From: Oscillospiraceae bacterium
GTDB lineage: Bacteria; Bacillota; Clostridia; Oscillospirales; Acutalibacteraceae
NCBI GenBank assembly: GCA_015066385.1
Contig: SVOJ01000001.1
Location: forward strand, 62,001-126,000
Reading direction: 5' to 3'
DNA: 64,000 nucleotides
The notes beneath the pieces are model-generated. The model searched no databases, was not told where the DNA came from, and was given only the letters and a program-made list of their open reading frames with translations. A program made the translations under genes and the position numbers. Below are positions 8,136 to 17,109 of this stretch, in pieces; position 1 is the first letter of the stretch, and every line of letters starts with the position of its first letter.

Positions 8136-8924
8136 TTGTTAGCGACAAGTAAAGGACAGCTCTTTCATAATATTTATGTTCTTACCAAAAGAAATAATAT
8201 GAAAATTGGTGATGTAGAAAAAGCTGCAGGAGTAAGTACTGGTTACTTTTCGAGGGTTTCAAAAAATCAATACAAAGCTTCATTAAGTATAGAGGCTCTG
8301 GTAAAAATAGCAAACTTATTTGAGGTATCGGTTGATGCATTATTGTTTGCTGATTTTGAAAGCCACAACCCAGGTGATGCCTATCTATTAAATTTCATTT
8401 GTAAATTACTAAAACTTACAGAAGGTGGAGAAATTGACTGGAAAGCATACTACTATTTTAAAGATGTTTTTGAAGAGTCTTCTAAAAAAACTCCAATACG
8501 CTTAGGCACGGTAGATTCCCCTTTGACTGTAGGCGTAACATTTTGGGAGGAACTTACATATAAATCGTTATGCTATCCTAAATACACGGCAACACCCTGT
8601 AAAAATATATATGTTGCTTCTATCGATGGCGTTGGAAAAATCGCTTTAGTCTTGAGTAACTTATCAGAACTTGCAGCCCCGTATGCTTCTACAATAGATA
8701 CCGTGTACGAATTATATTTATTAGGAAAAGATTTTAAAAACACAAACCCTATATGTTGTACAACATTAAATCATAGTGATGTAAGTACAGAGGAAAAGGC
8801 TCGACATTTAGATTTTAATATATTCTTACCCAAGTTGTATGCCGCAGTTGAACGTCGAATCGAAACACCGGATATAAATAACAAAGTTCTTGATTTTATA
8901 AATAAATTCAATGAAAAATATTAA
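8136..8924 (+). CDS. Xre family transcriptional regulator with long C-terminal domain
   Basis: 262 residues. An N-terminal helix-turn-helix (about 10-70) includes KIGDVEKAAGVSTGYFSRV and SIEALVKIANLFEVSVDALL. The remaining ~190 residues have no motif I recognise and lack S24 peptidase residues. The TTG start is kept because the next Met (residue 22) would cut into the HTH; AGGG lies 11 nt upstream. It is the first rightward gene after the non-coding region and has its own consensus promoter, so it probably governs the early phage operon. DNA binding is well supported; repressor versus activator role is open. Confidence 0.82.
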   Translation: MLATSKGQLFHNIYVLTKRNNMKIGDVEKAAGVSTGYFSRVSKNQYKASLSIEALVKIANLFEVSVDALLFADFESHNPGDAYLLNFICKLLKLTEGGEIDWKAYYYFKDVFEESSKKTPIRLGTVDSPLTVGVTFWEELTYKSLCYPKYTATPCKNIYVASIDGVGKIALVLSNLSELAAPYASTIDTVYELYLLGKDFKNTNPICCTTLNHSDVSTEEKARHLDFNIFLPKLYAAVERRIETPDINNKVLDFINKFNEKY

Positions 8925-8949
8925 TAAAGCAACGATAGGAGGAAGTTGA

Positions 8950-9144
8950 ATGAAAGAGAACACCCCCAAAAAAAACAAAATGGTCTACACCCCTAAAGAA
9001 CACATTCCTCTCGGAGAAGCAGTAAAAACTGAAACCGGGGAATACGCATTAAGAATAAAGAAAGCTAAAGAAAACGCCTATGAAACAATTTCTGTAGGAA
9101 TGCTGATGACACAAATTGTTCAAGCAGCAGAAACAACAAAGTAA
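8950..9144 (+). CDS. Small hypothetical protein
   Basis: 64-residue, Lys/Glu-rich soluble protein (MKENTPKKNKMVY...) with a short hydrophobic helix near the C-terminus (ISVGMLMTQIVQAAE). A strong AGGAGG lies 7 nt upstream of the ATG, and the gene begins 26 nt after the Xre regulator, implying one operon. No family recognised. It is followed by a structured non-coding stretch. Confidence 0.65.
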   Translation: MKENTPKKNKMVYTPKEHIPLGEAVKTETGEYALRIKKAKENAYETISVGMLMTQIVQAAETTK

Positions 9145-9212
9145 GCAGAAACCCCAAGTGAGGGATTCGCATAAAATATACAGCTCAAAGACGAGCAGAA
9201 CCAAGTGAGTTC

Positions 9213-9268
9213 AAGCCGGCACGAGCATTCAGAGGTTTATACCTTGAATGTTTTGTGTCGGCTTTTTG
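9213..9268 (+). terminator. Long hairpin followed by T tract (terminator or leader element)
   Basis: Arms AAGCCGGCAC / GTGTCGGCTT plus inner CATTCA / TGAATG give an extended imperfect stem ending in TTTTT. It lies between two small genes in the early operon, so it may be an attenuator rather than a full stop. Confidence 0.5.
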
Positions 9269-9303
9269 CTTTACAACAGAAATAAAGAAAGGAGGAAATG
9301 CCT

Positions 9304-9459
9304 ATGAGTGAAGTTCGCAACCTTAATAATAAGCGCGTCTGTGATGTAAGTGAAGACCGCAGGGTTGTGGAGATTGTAGTAAAAGGATGCAAAACTCGCA
9401 TCACAGCAAACCCCGACGGCACACTTAACATTGAAAACATCTTAACCACCGCAGCATAA
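9304..9459 (+). CDS. Small hypothetical protein
   Basis: 51 residues (MSEVRNLNNKRVCDV...), with a beta-strand-like centre (RRVVEIVVKGCKTRITANP) that resembles tiny phage regulatory or structural proteins but matches nothing I can name. The ATG at 9304 is 8 nt from GGAGG; an in-frame ATG at 9298 is too close to the ribosome site. It lies between two strong hairpins and may be expressed separately from its neighbours. Confidence 0.6.
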   Translation: MSEVRNLNNKRVCDVSEDRRVVEIVVKGCKTRITANPDGTLNIENILTTAA

Positions 9460-9492
9460 AAACAGAATATTAAAAGTTATCTGCCAGAACGC

Positions 9493-9565
9493 AAGACGGC
9501 CGTGCAGTGACATATCAATACCGATTATAGGTATCAGTGTGTCACACACTGCCGTCTTTTTCTTT
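9493..9565 (+). terminator. Branched hairpin with T-rich tail
   Basis: Outer arms AAGACGGC / GCCGTCTT pair perfectly. Inside, ATACC / GGTAT and GTGAC / GTCAC can form further stems, giving a branched fold followed by TTTTCTTTTT. It behaves like a terminator or attenuator ahead of the sigma-like gene. Confidence 0.5.
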
Positions 9566-9625
9566 TTGGTGGACATCTTCGGCGGCTCTGGCGGATTTCA
9601 AGAAAAATCCAAAGGAGCAATTTTT

Positions 9626-10084
9626 ATGATTATCGAATACAGATATAACGCATTCAACGAAAAGACAGGTACTTACGAAATTAAAAGAACAGCCGTAGAG
9701 GTTGAAGATGACATAGGCATCAGCATTAAGGAAAGTCGCAAGAAAGAAGATGCGAGTGACCATCGCCACAAATACTACTGCCCGGTTTCAACGGATGAAG
9801 CTAAGTATGAGGGCATGGCATATGCTGACCACACAGTGGATTTCTACATAACATCGGAAGATGAAAAAAGAGAAATAGCCGCAAAAAAACAAGCTGAAGT
9901 AGAAGAGCGAAGCAAACGAACCGAGTATGCATTTTCAAAATTATCCGAGGTTCAGCAGAGACGCCTTTTACAGCTTGCCGAGGGAAAGACATTAAGGGAA
10001 ATTGCTGAAACAGAAGGAGTCTCATTTCAGTCTGTTCACGAGTCAATTGAGGCTGCGAAAAAAAGATTTAAAAAATTTTTTTAA
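9626..10084 (+). CDS. Sigma-70 region-4-like regulator
   Basis: 152 residues. The N-terminal half (1-80) has no clear motif. Residues 107-150 (KLSEVQQRRLLQLAEGKTLR then EIAETEGVSFQSVHESI) form a helix-turn-helix typical of sigma-70 region 4 and related phage or ICE regulators. ATG 9626 is chosen for the AAAGGAG 8 nt upstream. Immediately after the stop comes a conserved promoter-like element (CTGACA-N17-CATATG) found again before the regulator gene at 53.4 kb. This protein, or a relative, may direct transcription from that element. Region 2 is not visible, so it is probably not a complete sigma factor. Confidence 0.75.
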   Translation: MIIEYRYNAFNEKTGTYEIKRTAVEVEDDIGISIKESRKKEDASDHRHKYYCPVSTDEAKYEGMAYADHTVDFYITSEDEKREIAAKKQAEVEERSKRTEYAFSKLSEVQQRRLLQLAEGKTLREIAETEGVSFQSVHESIEAAKKRFKKFF

Positions 10085-10150
10085 AAAATTTCTGAAAAAA
10101 GCCTAAAAACACCCTGACAAAATGCCCCTTTTTCTCCATATGGTGAGAGG
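10085..10150 (+). promoter_or_regulatory. Class II phage promoter-like element, copy 1
   Basis: Conserved block containing ACACCCTGACAAAA, a pyrimidine run and TTTTTCTCCATATGGTGA. CTGACA (10114-10119) and CATATG (10137-10142) are 17 nt apart. A second copy with about 80% identity lies at 53371-53434. It precedes the early replication operon. Confidence 0.6.
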
Positions 10151-10185
10151 ACTACATAACCACCTCTCGGAAAGGACTGAAAGCT

Positions 10186-10386
10186 ATGGAACATAATCTT
10201 AAAATCAATGTTTCCAAAAAGCCAACCCCGGACAGCATTGTCTTCTGTAAAACCATAAAGATGCGTGAACGTATTCTTCGCTTCCTACTCGGTGACTGCA
10301 GAAAAGTAACAATTCTCGTACCGGGCGACAGCGTATCAAAGCTGTCAATCAGTGAAGTTAAGGAAGGAGGTGTGTGTGATGGATAA
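10186..10386 (+). CDS. Small hypothetical protein
   Basis: 66 residues, basic (MEHNLKINVSKKPTPDS...), with one amphipathic helix MRERILRFLLG and a C-terminal strand-rich part (KVTILVPGDSVSKLSISEV). AAAGGA is about 9 nt upstream. Similar small proteins sit at the head of replication operons in clostridial mobile elements, but no function is assigned. Its 3' end overlaps the start of the next gene by 8 nt, so the two are probably translationally coupled. Confidence 0.65.
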   Translation: MEHNLKINVSKKPTPDSIVFCKTIKMRERILRFLLGDCRKVTILVPGDSVSKLSISEVKEGGVCDG

Positions 10387-10717
10387 GGACAAACTCCTTC
10401 TTGATGTAGCTCTGAACCTTCGTAAACTTTCGGACAGTTTAATGGCTTATGTGGACGCAGTTATTGCTACTCCCCCTTGTGATGAAAACATCAAAGAAGA
10501 ACCTACAGAATCTGTGAAAGTTGAAACCGATGAGGACCTTAAAAAGAAAAAAGAGAAGTTGATTCTTGAAGCAAGGGCAATTCTCGGAACAAAGGTTACA
10601 GCTGAAGCTCAAGAACTTATTCGCTCCTACGGTGTGCAGAATTTAAGCAAGGTCGACATTGCAAGTTTCGAAGACCTTATTTCTAAAGCGAAGGAGCTCA
10701 CAGATGCCCCCAAATAA
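10379..10717 (+). CDS. Hypothetical replication-operon protein
   Basis: 112 residues, acidic/basic mixed (MDKDKLLLDVALNLRKLSDS...), predicted mostly helical. A Lys/Glu-rich stretch (about 55-75) is followed by ARAILGTKVTAEAQELIRSY. The ATG at 10379 is chosen over an upstream in-frame codon because AAGGAGG precedes it. It overlaps the previous gene by 8 nt and the next (DUF2800) by 14 nt. Small partner proteins at this position often precede DUF2800/DUF2815 genes in Firmicutes phages. Function unknown. Confidence 0.7.
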   Translation: MDKDKLLLDVALNLRKLSDSLMAYVDAVIATPPCDENIKEEPTESVKVETDEDLKKKKEKLILEARAILGTKVTAEAQELIRSYGVQNLSKVDIASFEDLISKAKELTDAPK

Positions 10718-11855
10718 ACACGCCTTGCTCGGTGCATCATCTTCTCACAGATGGCTGAATTGCACACCATCAGCTGTTCTTGAAAGAGAGTTTGATGACC
10801 GAGAAAGTGAAGCGGCAGCCGAAGGAACAGCTGCACACGCTTTATGTGAACACAAACTTCGCAAGGCACTTAAGATGCGTTCCCGAAAACCGACATCACA
10901 GTACGACTCCGATGAAATGGATATGTACACCGACGGCTATGTGGAATTCGTACTTGAGAAGATTGCAGAAGCCAAAGAAAAAAGTGCTGACCCCCTTATC
11001 CTCATTGAACAGAAACTTGACTACTCCTGTTTCGTTCCTGAAGGGTTCGGTACAGGTGACTGCGTTATTATAGCCGATAACCTGGTTCATATTATCGACT
11101 TCAAGTACGGACAAGGTGTTCTCGTAGATGCTGTTAATAATCCTCAGATGATGCTTTATGCACTGGGAGCCATAAAGATGTATGACCACCTTTATGAAAT
11201 TGAGAATGTATCTATGAGCATTTATCAGCCGCGAAGAGAGAATATCTCAACCTGGACTATCACATACGATGACTTGATGTCTTGGGCAGAGGAGTTCCTT
11301 ATTCCAAGAGCAGCTTTGGCGGCAAAAGGAGAAGGAGAATTCATTCCTGGTTCTCACTGCACTTTTTGTAAAGCTGCTGTTAAATGTCGTGCAAGGGCTG
11401 AAGCAAAAATGAAGCTTGCAGAGTATGAATTTAAACTCCCACCTCTTCTTTCAGATGAGGAGATTGAAGATATTCTTCTTCACCTTGACGACCTCACCAA
11501 GTGGGCAAACGAAATTCAGGCTTATGCCCAGGATGCAGCTATTAATCACGGCAAAAGGTGGAATGGATTCAAGCTCGTTGAAAGCCGTTCCGTAAGGAAA
11601 TATACCGATGAAGAGGCTGTTGCTGAAAAAGCCTATGCCGCTGGATATCGTGACATTTACAAGAAGAGCCTCATCTCGATAACGGAGATGGAAAAGCTCA
11701 TGGGAAAAACCACGTTCAAAGAAATCCTTGGTTCGTTGGTACATAAACCCCAAGGCAAACCAACGCTTGTTTCAGTATCGGACAAGCGCCCTGAAATAAT
11801 GACTACAGATGCTAAAAATGACTTTACAGAAATCGAGGTAATTAATAATGACTAA
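10704..11855 (+). CDS. DUF2800 RecB/Cas4-like Fe-S nuclease
   Basis: 383 residues. This is a PD-(D/E)XK exonuclease-like protein of the DUF2800 family: AEGTAAH at 39-45, GTGD ending in D119, and D132-F-K134 in IIDFKYG. C20 plus C219, C222 and C228 (HCTFCKAAVKC) match the four-cysteine iron-sulphur arrangement of AddB and Cas4. The family sits in phage replication operons beside DUF2815 and a family A polymerase, as here, and probably acts in recombination or end processing. The start at 10704 is supported by AAGGAG 7 nt upstream. Family call is firm; the reaction is inferred. Confidence 0.85.
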   Translation: MPPNKHALLGASSSHRWLNCTPSAVLEREFDDRESEAAAEGTAAHALCEHKLRKALKMRSRKPTSQYDSDEMDMYTDGYVEFVLEKIAEAKEKSADPLILIEQKLDYSCFVPEGFGTGDCVIIADNLVHIIDFKYGQGVLVDAVNNPQMMLYALGAIKMYDHLYEIENVSMSIYQPRRENISTWTITYDDLMSWAEEFLIPRAALAAKGEGEFIPGSHCTFCKAAVKCRARAEAKMKLAEYEFKLPPLLSDEEIEDILLHLDDLTKWANEIQAYAQDAAINHGKRWNGFKLVESRSVRKYTDEEAVAEKAYAAGYRDIYKKSLISITEMEKLMGKTTFKEILGSLVHKPQGKPTLVSVSDKRPEIMTTDAKNDFTEIEVINND

Positions 11856-12399
11856 TAAGAAAATCATATCAACAAAAGTAGTAACTGGTCCCGTTCGTAT
11901 CTCTTATGAACATGTGTGGGAACCGCAGTCCGTTAATGGAGGCACCCCCAAATACGGTGCATCTTTCATCATCGACAAGAAAGATACCGAAACCATCGAA
12001 AAAATCAGAGCCGCCGTTGAAGCTGCAAAGCAGCTCGGCATCGGTAAGTTCGGAGGTAAAATTCCTCCCGATGGCGCTCTTAAACTTCCTCTTCGTGATG
12101 GCGACACCGAGCGTGATGATGAAGCATACAAGAATGCTTATTTCGTAAACGCTAACAGCACAACTCCTCCCCAGATTGTTGACCGTTCAGTACAGCCTAT
12201 TCTTGACCGCAGTGAAGTTTATTCCGGTTGCTATGTTCGTGTAAGCCTTAACTTCTATGCATTCAACAGCAATGGTAATAAGGGTATTGCTTGTGGTCTC
12301 GGCAACATTCAGAAGGTTCGTGACGGTGAGCATCTTGGTGGCAAAACAACTGCTGCACAGGATTTCACAGCTGATGATACAGAAGACTTCCTTTCATAA
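11848..12399 (+). CDS. DUF2815 single-stranded-DNA-binding protein
   Basis: 183-residue DUF2815 protein, an OB-fold ssDNA-binding type comparable to T7 gp2.5. It starts with TKVVTGPVRISYEHVWEP, has the GGTPKYGASFIIDK strand pair and ends in an acidic tail (AQDFTADDTEDFLS), as is usual for phage SSBs that recruit partners through the tail. It overlaps the DUF2800 nuclease by 8 nt and is followed 65 nt later by the DNA polymerase, consistent with a replication role. Confidence 0.85.
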   Translation: MTNKKIISTKVVTGPVRISYEHVWEPQSVNGGTPKYGASFIIDKKDTETIEKIRAAVEAAKQLGIGKFGGKIPPDGALKLPLRDGDTERDDEAYKNAYFVNANSTTPPQIVDRSVQPILDRSEVYSGCYVRVSLNFYAFNSNGNKGIACGLGNIQKVRDGEHLGGKTTAAQDFTADDTEDFLS

Positions 12400-12464
12400 A
12401 TATAAATCGTTGGGTGGCGGAGGGAAACCTCTGCTGCCCTACACCCACTTGAAAGGATGTTGTT

Positions 12465-14405
12465 ATGAACGATATTTACATCGACCTTGAAACCTACTCT
12501 TCAGTTAACCTTACAAAAAGCGGTGTTTATAAGTATGTCGACTCTGCCGACTTCGAAGTTTTGCTTTTTGGTTACTCTATTGACTCCGCTCCCGTAGAGG
12601 TCGTTGACCTTGCTATGGGCGAACAAATACCGACGGCTGTTATAACAGCTCTTACCGATCCTAATGTTCGCAAGTGGGCGTTCAATGCACAGTTTGAGCG
12701 TGTATGTCTCTCAAAGCATCTCGGACTCCCCACGGGTATTTATCTTGACCCCTCTTCCTGGTACTGCACTATGGTTTGGGGTGCAACATTAGGCTTACCT
12801 TTATCACTTGAAACTGTAGGTGCAGTTTTAGGTCTTGAAAAGCAGAAACTCAAAGAAGGCAAAGACCTCATCCGATATTTCTGCACACCAGTAAAACAAA
12901 AAGACGGAACATATAAGCGGCATTATTACAGTGATGCCCCCGATAAATGGAATTTATTCAAAGCATACAACAAGCGTGATGTTGAGACTGAAATCGGCAT
13001 TCATGAGAAGCTTCATAAATTTCCTGTTAGTGACAGCGAATGGGTAAATTACCACCTCGACCAGAAAATTAACGACAGGGGCATTATGATTGATATTCAT
13101 TTTGTGCGGCGAGCCATTGACTGTGACGAGCAGTTCAGAGACACACATATGCAAAAAGCTCGACTGTTGACAAACCTTGAAAACCCAAACTCTCCAACAC
13201 AACTTAAGGATTGGCTTTCAGAACAAGGCGTAGAGGTTGAATCCCTCTCGAAAGCAGCGGTTAAAGACTTGATAGATGAAAGCGAGGGTGATGTAAAAGA
13301 TGCCCTTACCTTGCGCCAGGAACTTGCAAAAAGTTCTGTGAAAAAGTTCGTTGCTATGGAAACGGTTGTATGTTCTGACAACAGAGCAAGAGGCTTAATT
13401 CAGTTTTATGGTGCAAATCGGACCGGCAGATACGCGGGTAGATTGGTTCAAGTACAGAACTTACCACAGAACCATCTGCCAGATCTGGAACTGGCAAGAG
13501 AGCTTGTTCGTAGTGATAACTTCGATATGGTTGAACTGCTGTTTCCTTCGGTACCTAATGTGTTGTCAGAACTTATTCGTACAGCCTTTATTCCAAAAAG
13601 AAACAACCGTTTCTTCGTTGCTGACTTCTCTGCTATAGAGGCGCGTGTAATTGCTTGGATGGCAGGTGAAGACTGGCGACAGAATGTATTTGCTGAAGGC
13701 GGTGATATTTACTGTGCTTCAGCGTCCGAGATGTTTAATGTTCCTGTTCAGAAGAATGGCATTAATGGGCATCTCCGACAGAAAGGTAAGATTGCTGAAC
13801 TTGCTCTTGGTTATGGTGGCTCCGTAGGAGCATTGAAGGCTATGGGAGCGTTAAATATGGGTTTGAAAGAAGAAGAGCTGCAGCCCCTGGTAACAGCTTG
13901 GCGCAACTCCAACCCTCATATTGTAAAGATGTGGTGGGATGTTGACCGGGCAGCAAAGGAGTGTATCTCTACAAAAAAGACAACCAGGACCCATGGAGTT
14001 GTCTTTACCTACCAAAGTGGCATCCTTTTTGTAACCTTACCATCTGGCAGAAATCTCTGCTATGTAAAGCCGAAACTTGGTACTAACATTTTCGGGAGTG
14101 AAAGCATCACCTATGAGGGCATCGGTGAACAGAAGAAGTGGTGCAGACTTGAAAGTTACGGACCTAAGCTCGTAGAAAACATCGTACAAGGCACAGCCCG
14201 TGACATACTTGCTGAATCAATGATAAGGCTGAATGACCACGGATATAACATCGTAATGCATGTTCACGATGAAGCCGTCATTGAAGCACCGAAAGATGCA
14301 TCTCTTGAAGATATTTGTTCCGTTATGGGACAAACCCCAGAATGGGCAAAAGGACTCCTCCTTCGCGCAGACGGATATGTCTGTGACTTCTATAAAAAGG
14401 ATTGA
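12465..14405 (+). CDS. Phage family A DNA polymerase
   Basis: 646-residue replicative polymerase. The N-terminal 3'-5' exonuclease has D7-L-E9 (IYIDLETYS), and the KRDVETE stretch is an Exo III-like site. The polymerase palm shows motif A at about D387 (VADFSAIEARVIAW), motif B KGKIAELALGYGGSVGALK, and motif C HDE at 601-603 (MHVHDEAVIE). Length fits Firmicutes prophage PolA proteins without a 5' nuclease. The start is preceded by GAAAGGATG. It lies between the ssDNA-binding protein and a DUF4406-like gene in the replication operon. Confidence 0.94.
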   Translation: MNDIYIDLETYSSVNLTKSGVYKYVDSADFEVLLFGYSIDSAPVEVVDLAMGEQIPTAVITALTDPNVRKWAFNAQFERVCLSKHLGLPTGIYLDPSSWYCTMVWGATLGLPLSLETVGAVLGLEKQKLKEGKDLIRYFCTPVKQKDGTYKRHYYSDAPDKWNLFKAYNKRDVETEIGIHEKLHKFPVSDSEWVNYHLDQKINDRGIMIDIHFVRRAIDCDEQFRDTHMQKARLLTNLENPNSPTQLKDWLSEQGVEVESLSKAAVKDLIDESEGDVKDALTLRQELAKSSVKKFVAMETVVCSDNRARGLIQFYGANRTGRYAGRLVQVQNLPQNHLPDLELARELVRSDNFDMVELLFPSVPNVLSELIRTAFIPKRNNRFFVADFSAIEARVIAWMAGEDWRQNVFAEGGDIYCASASEMFNVPVQKNGINGHLRQKGKIAELALGYGGSVGALKAMGALNMGLKEEELQPLVTAWRNSNPHIVKMWWDVDRAAKECISTKKTTRTHGVVFTYQSGILFVTLPSGRNLCYVKPKLGTNIFGSESITYEGIGEQKKWCRLESYGPKLVENIVQGTARDILAESMIRLNDHGYNIVMHVHDEAVIEAPKDASLEDICSVMGQTPEWAKGLLLRADGYVCDFYKKD

Positions 14406-14410
14406 TATTT

Positions 14411-14749
14411 ATGAAAAAAGAAAGACCCCTTGTATATATTTGCTCTCCCTTTTCAGGAGAGGTTGAAATGAACTTAACCAATGCTCGCCGTTACAGCCGT
14501 TTTGCTGTAAAAAAAGGCTACACACCAATTGCACCGCATCTGTTATTTCCGCAGTTTATGGATGATGACGATATAGAGGAAAGAAGAACAGCTATGGAGA
14601 TGGATATTTCCCTCCTTTCTCTTTGCTCTGAACTTTGGGTGTTCGGTGACAGAATTTCTAACGGAATGAGCATTGAAATGAAACACGCAAAAGAAACGAA
14701 TATTCCTATTCGCTATTTTAATAACAACTGTGAGGTGAAAAAAAGATGA
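14411..14749 (+). CDS. DUF4406-like nucleotide-binding protein
   Basis: 112 residues with the Rossmann-like pattern of nucleoside 2-deoxyribosyltransferase relatives: VYICSPFSGEVEMNLTNARR, GYTPIAPHLLFPQF, ELWVFGDRISNGMSIEMKHA and a C-terminal strand. Phage members of DUF4406/DUF7768 are thought to bind nucleotides; no activity is established. ATG 14411 is used because AAAAGGA is 9 nt upstream. It overlaps the next gene by 4 nt (ATGA) and probably shares the replication transcript. Confidence 0.8.
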   Translation: MKKERPLVYICSPFSGEVEMNLTNARRYSRFAVKKGYTPIAPHLLFPQFMDDDDIEERRTAMEMDISLLSLCSELWVFGDRISNGMSIEMKHAKETNIPIRYFNNNCEVKKR

Positions 14750-17109
14750 AAATCGCTGTAGCCGGTAAAAGGCTCGAAAAGAAACTTAAGAATAAAGAAA
14801 TCAACTGGGAAGACCTCCTTGCCTTATTAAGCCAAACGAAACGCACGCCCGAAACTGTCGAGGAGTATCGAAAAATGGGCAGAGCTGCACAGGCTGATAT
14901 TAAAGACTGTGGTGGTTTCGTTGCGGGCGAACTTAAGGAAGGCAGAAGAAAGAACGGAATGGTTAACAGCCGTAGTGCGTTGACTCTTGACATGGACTAC
15001 GCACTTCCCGATACTTGGCAGAAAATTCTGATGCTCTTCACCTTCAGATGTTGCGTCTATTCCACACATAAACACACACCCGAACAGCCTCGACTCCGTC
15101 TTGTTATTCCGCTGTCCCGCGATATATCCGAAGAGGAGTATCCTGCAGTTGCAAGAATGGTTGCAAAAGACATCGGCATAGACCTTTTCGATGATACCAC
15201 ATACGAAGCCTGTCGTCTTATGTATTGGCCTTCAACCTCGATTAACGGTGACTTCTTCTTTGACAGCCGTGACGGTGAACTGCTCGACCCCGATGCTTAC
15301 CTTAACAGATATGCCGATTGGCACGATGCTTCAACCTGGCCTGTATCTTCAAGACAGTCAGCGGCAATGAAACGCACCATTTCTGAACAGCAAGACCCTC
15401 TCTCAAAACCAGGTATTGTCGGAGCATTTTGCCGTGCTTATACGATTGAAGACGCCATTGACACCTACCTTGCAGAAATTTACGAACCCTCGGCAATGCA
15501 AGGAAGATATGATTACATACCCGCGGACAGCAGTGCGGGACTTGTAGTTTATGATAACAAGTTCGCATACAGCCATCATGCTACTGACCCTGTATGCGGA
15601 AAACTCTTGAACGCCTTTGACTTGGTTCGTTTACACCTTTTTGGTAGCAGTGATGAAAATGCACCTCTCGATGCACCCGTTACAAAACTGCCCTCATATA
15701 AGGCTATGTGCGAAATAGCTCTTGATGATAGCCGTGTAAAAATGGTGTTTGCAGAGGAAAGAAAAGAGCAGGCTCAAGAAGAGTTTTCCGATGAGGATTG
15801 GCAGGCACAGCTCACTCTCGATAAGTTCGGTAACGTCAAAGATACTATGAGTAATATCTGCACAATTCTTCGTCACGATACAAATCTTAAGGGCATCGTA
15901 TTCAATCAGTTCAAAAGTACAATTGATGTTATTTCTCCTTTGCCGTGGCATCAGGTGAAACCAGGTTGGAATGACACCGACCTCGCTTGTGCAAAGCTCT
16001 ACTTTGAACGCACCTATGGCGTGTGGTCTCCCACAAAATTCAAAGATGCTCTGCTGGCAGTAACTTCAGCAGAGCGACTCTATCACCCTATAAAAGAGTA
16101 TTTTTCAACGCTTAAATGGGATGGTGTACGCAGACTTGATACTTTGCTTATAGATTATCTTGGTGCAGCCGATACACCCTATGTGAGGGCTGTAACGAGA
16201 AAAACGCTTGTTGCAGCTGTAGCCCGTATTTATCAGCCTGGTATAAAATTCGACTCCATACTCGTTCTTGTCGGCGGTCAGGGTATAGGCAAGAGTACCT
16301 TTTTCGCAAGGCTCGGCAAGAAGTGGTTTTCAGACTCCCTTTCCATTTCTGACATGAAAGATAAAACTGCACCAGAAAAACTCCAAGGTTACTGGATACT
16401 TGAAATCAGTGAACTTAATGGTATGAAGAAAATGGATGTGGAGGTTGTTAAATCATTTGTTACACGCCTTGATGATAAATACCGCCAGGCTTACGGCACA
16501 ACAGTTGAAAGCCATCCCAGGTCTTGTGTCATCGTTGGTACGACTAACAGTGATGGCGGATTTCTCCGTGATATCAGCGGAAATCGTCGTTTCTGGCCAC
16601 TCAAAGTTACAGGTAATTCCAAACACAAGCCTTGGGAACTTAACGATGTAGATCAGATTTGGGCAGAAGCTCTTCAGTATTACAACGATGGTGAAGAACT
16701 CTTCCTTAAAGATGAAATTGCAGCAGAGGCATATATTCAGCAGAGAGATGCTATGGAAACTGATGACCGTGAAGGTATCGTACAGGAGTATCTTGACCGT
16801 TTATTGCCTGAAAACTGGGATTCCCTCGACCTTTACCAGCGCCGTTCTTATCTTGAGGGCTCCGACTTCGGTGAATCAAAAGCTGAAGGCAGTATTAAAC
16901 GCACCCGTGTATGCGTTATGGAGATTTGGTGCGAGTGTTTCGGTAAGCCACGTGAAAATATCAAGAAATCTGACTCCTATGAAATTGAAGGCATTCTTTT
17001 TAAACTCGGTAGTTGGAAACGCTACGATGGCAACGGTACGGGTAAAACAAGAGTTCCCGGATATGGGGTTCAGAAAACATATATGCGTGTTGCCGATGAG
17101 CAACAGTAA
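14746..17109 (+). CDS. VapE-type primase-helicase
   Basis: 787-residue replication protein. Residues 1-220 resemble a primase/polymerase-like domain (LTLDMDYALPDTW and CVYSTHKHTPEQPRLRLVIP). The C-terminal half is a virulence-associated protein E type superfamily 3-like ATPase with a P-loop at about 510-518 (GGQGIGKST), ILEISEL as a Walker-B-like strand, and the family signature RFWPL. It probably opens and primes the phage origin. It overlaps the preceding gene by 4 nt. A 232-nt non-coding region with repeated GGCAA motifs lies directly downstream. Confidence 0.88.
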   Translation: MKIAVAGKRLEKKLKNKEINWEDLLALLSQTKRTPETVEEYRKMGRAAQADIKDCGGFVAGELKEGRRKNGMVNSRSALTLDMDYALPDTWQKILMLFTFRCCVYSTHKHTPEQPRLRLVIPLSRDISEEEYPAVARMVAKDIGIDLFDDTTYEACRLMYWPSTSINGDFFFDSRDGELLDPDAYLNRYADWHDASTWPVSSRQSAAMKRTISEQQDPLSKPGIVGAFCRAYTIEDAIDTYLAEIYEPSAMQGRYDYIPADSSAGLVVYDNKFAYSHHATDPVCGKLLNAFDLVRLHLFGSSDENAPLDAPVTKLPSYKAMCEIALDDSRVKMVFAEERKEQAQEEFSDEDWQAQLTLDKFGNVKDTMSNICTILRHDTNLKGIVFNQFKSTIDVISPLPWHQVKPGWNDTDLACAKLYFERTYGVWSPTKFKDALLAVTSAERLYHPIKEYFSTLKWDGVRRLDTLLIDYLGAADTPYVRAVTRKTLVAAVARIYQPGIKFDSILVLVGGQGIGKSTFFARLGKKWFSDSLSISDMKDKTAPEKLQGYWILEISELNGMKKMDVEVVKSFVTRLDDKYRQAYGTTVESHPRSCVIVGTTNSDGGFLRDISGNRRFWPLKVTGNSKHKPWELNDVDQIWAEALQYYNDGEELFLKDEIAAEAYIQQRDAMETDDREGIVQEYLDRLLPENWDSLDLYQRRSYLEGSDFGESKAEGSIKRTRVCVMEIWCECFGKPRENIKKSDSYEIEGILFKLGSWKRYDGNGTGKTRVPGYGVQKTYMRVADEQQ

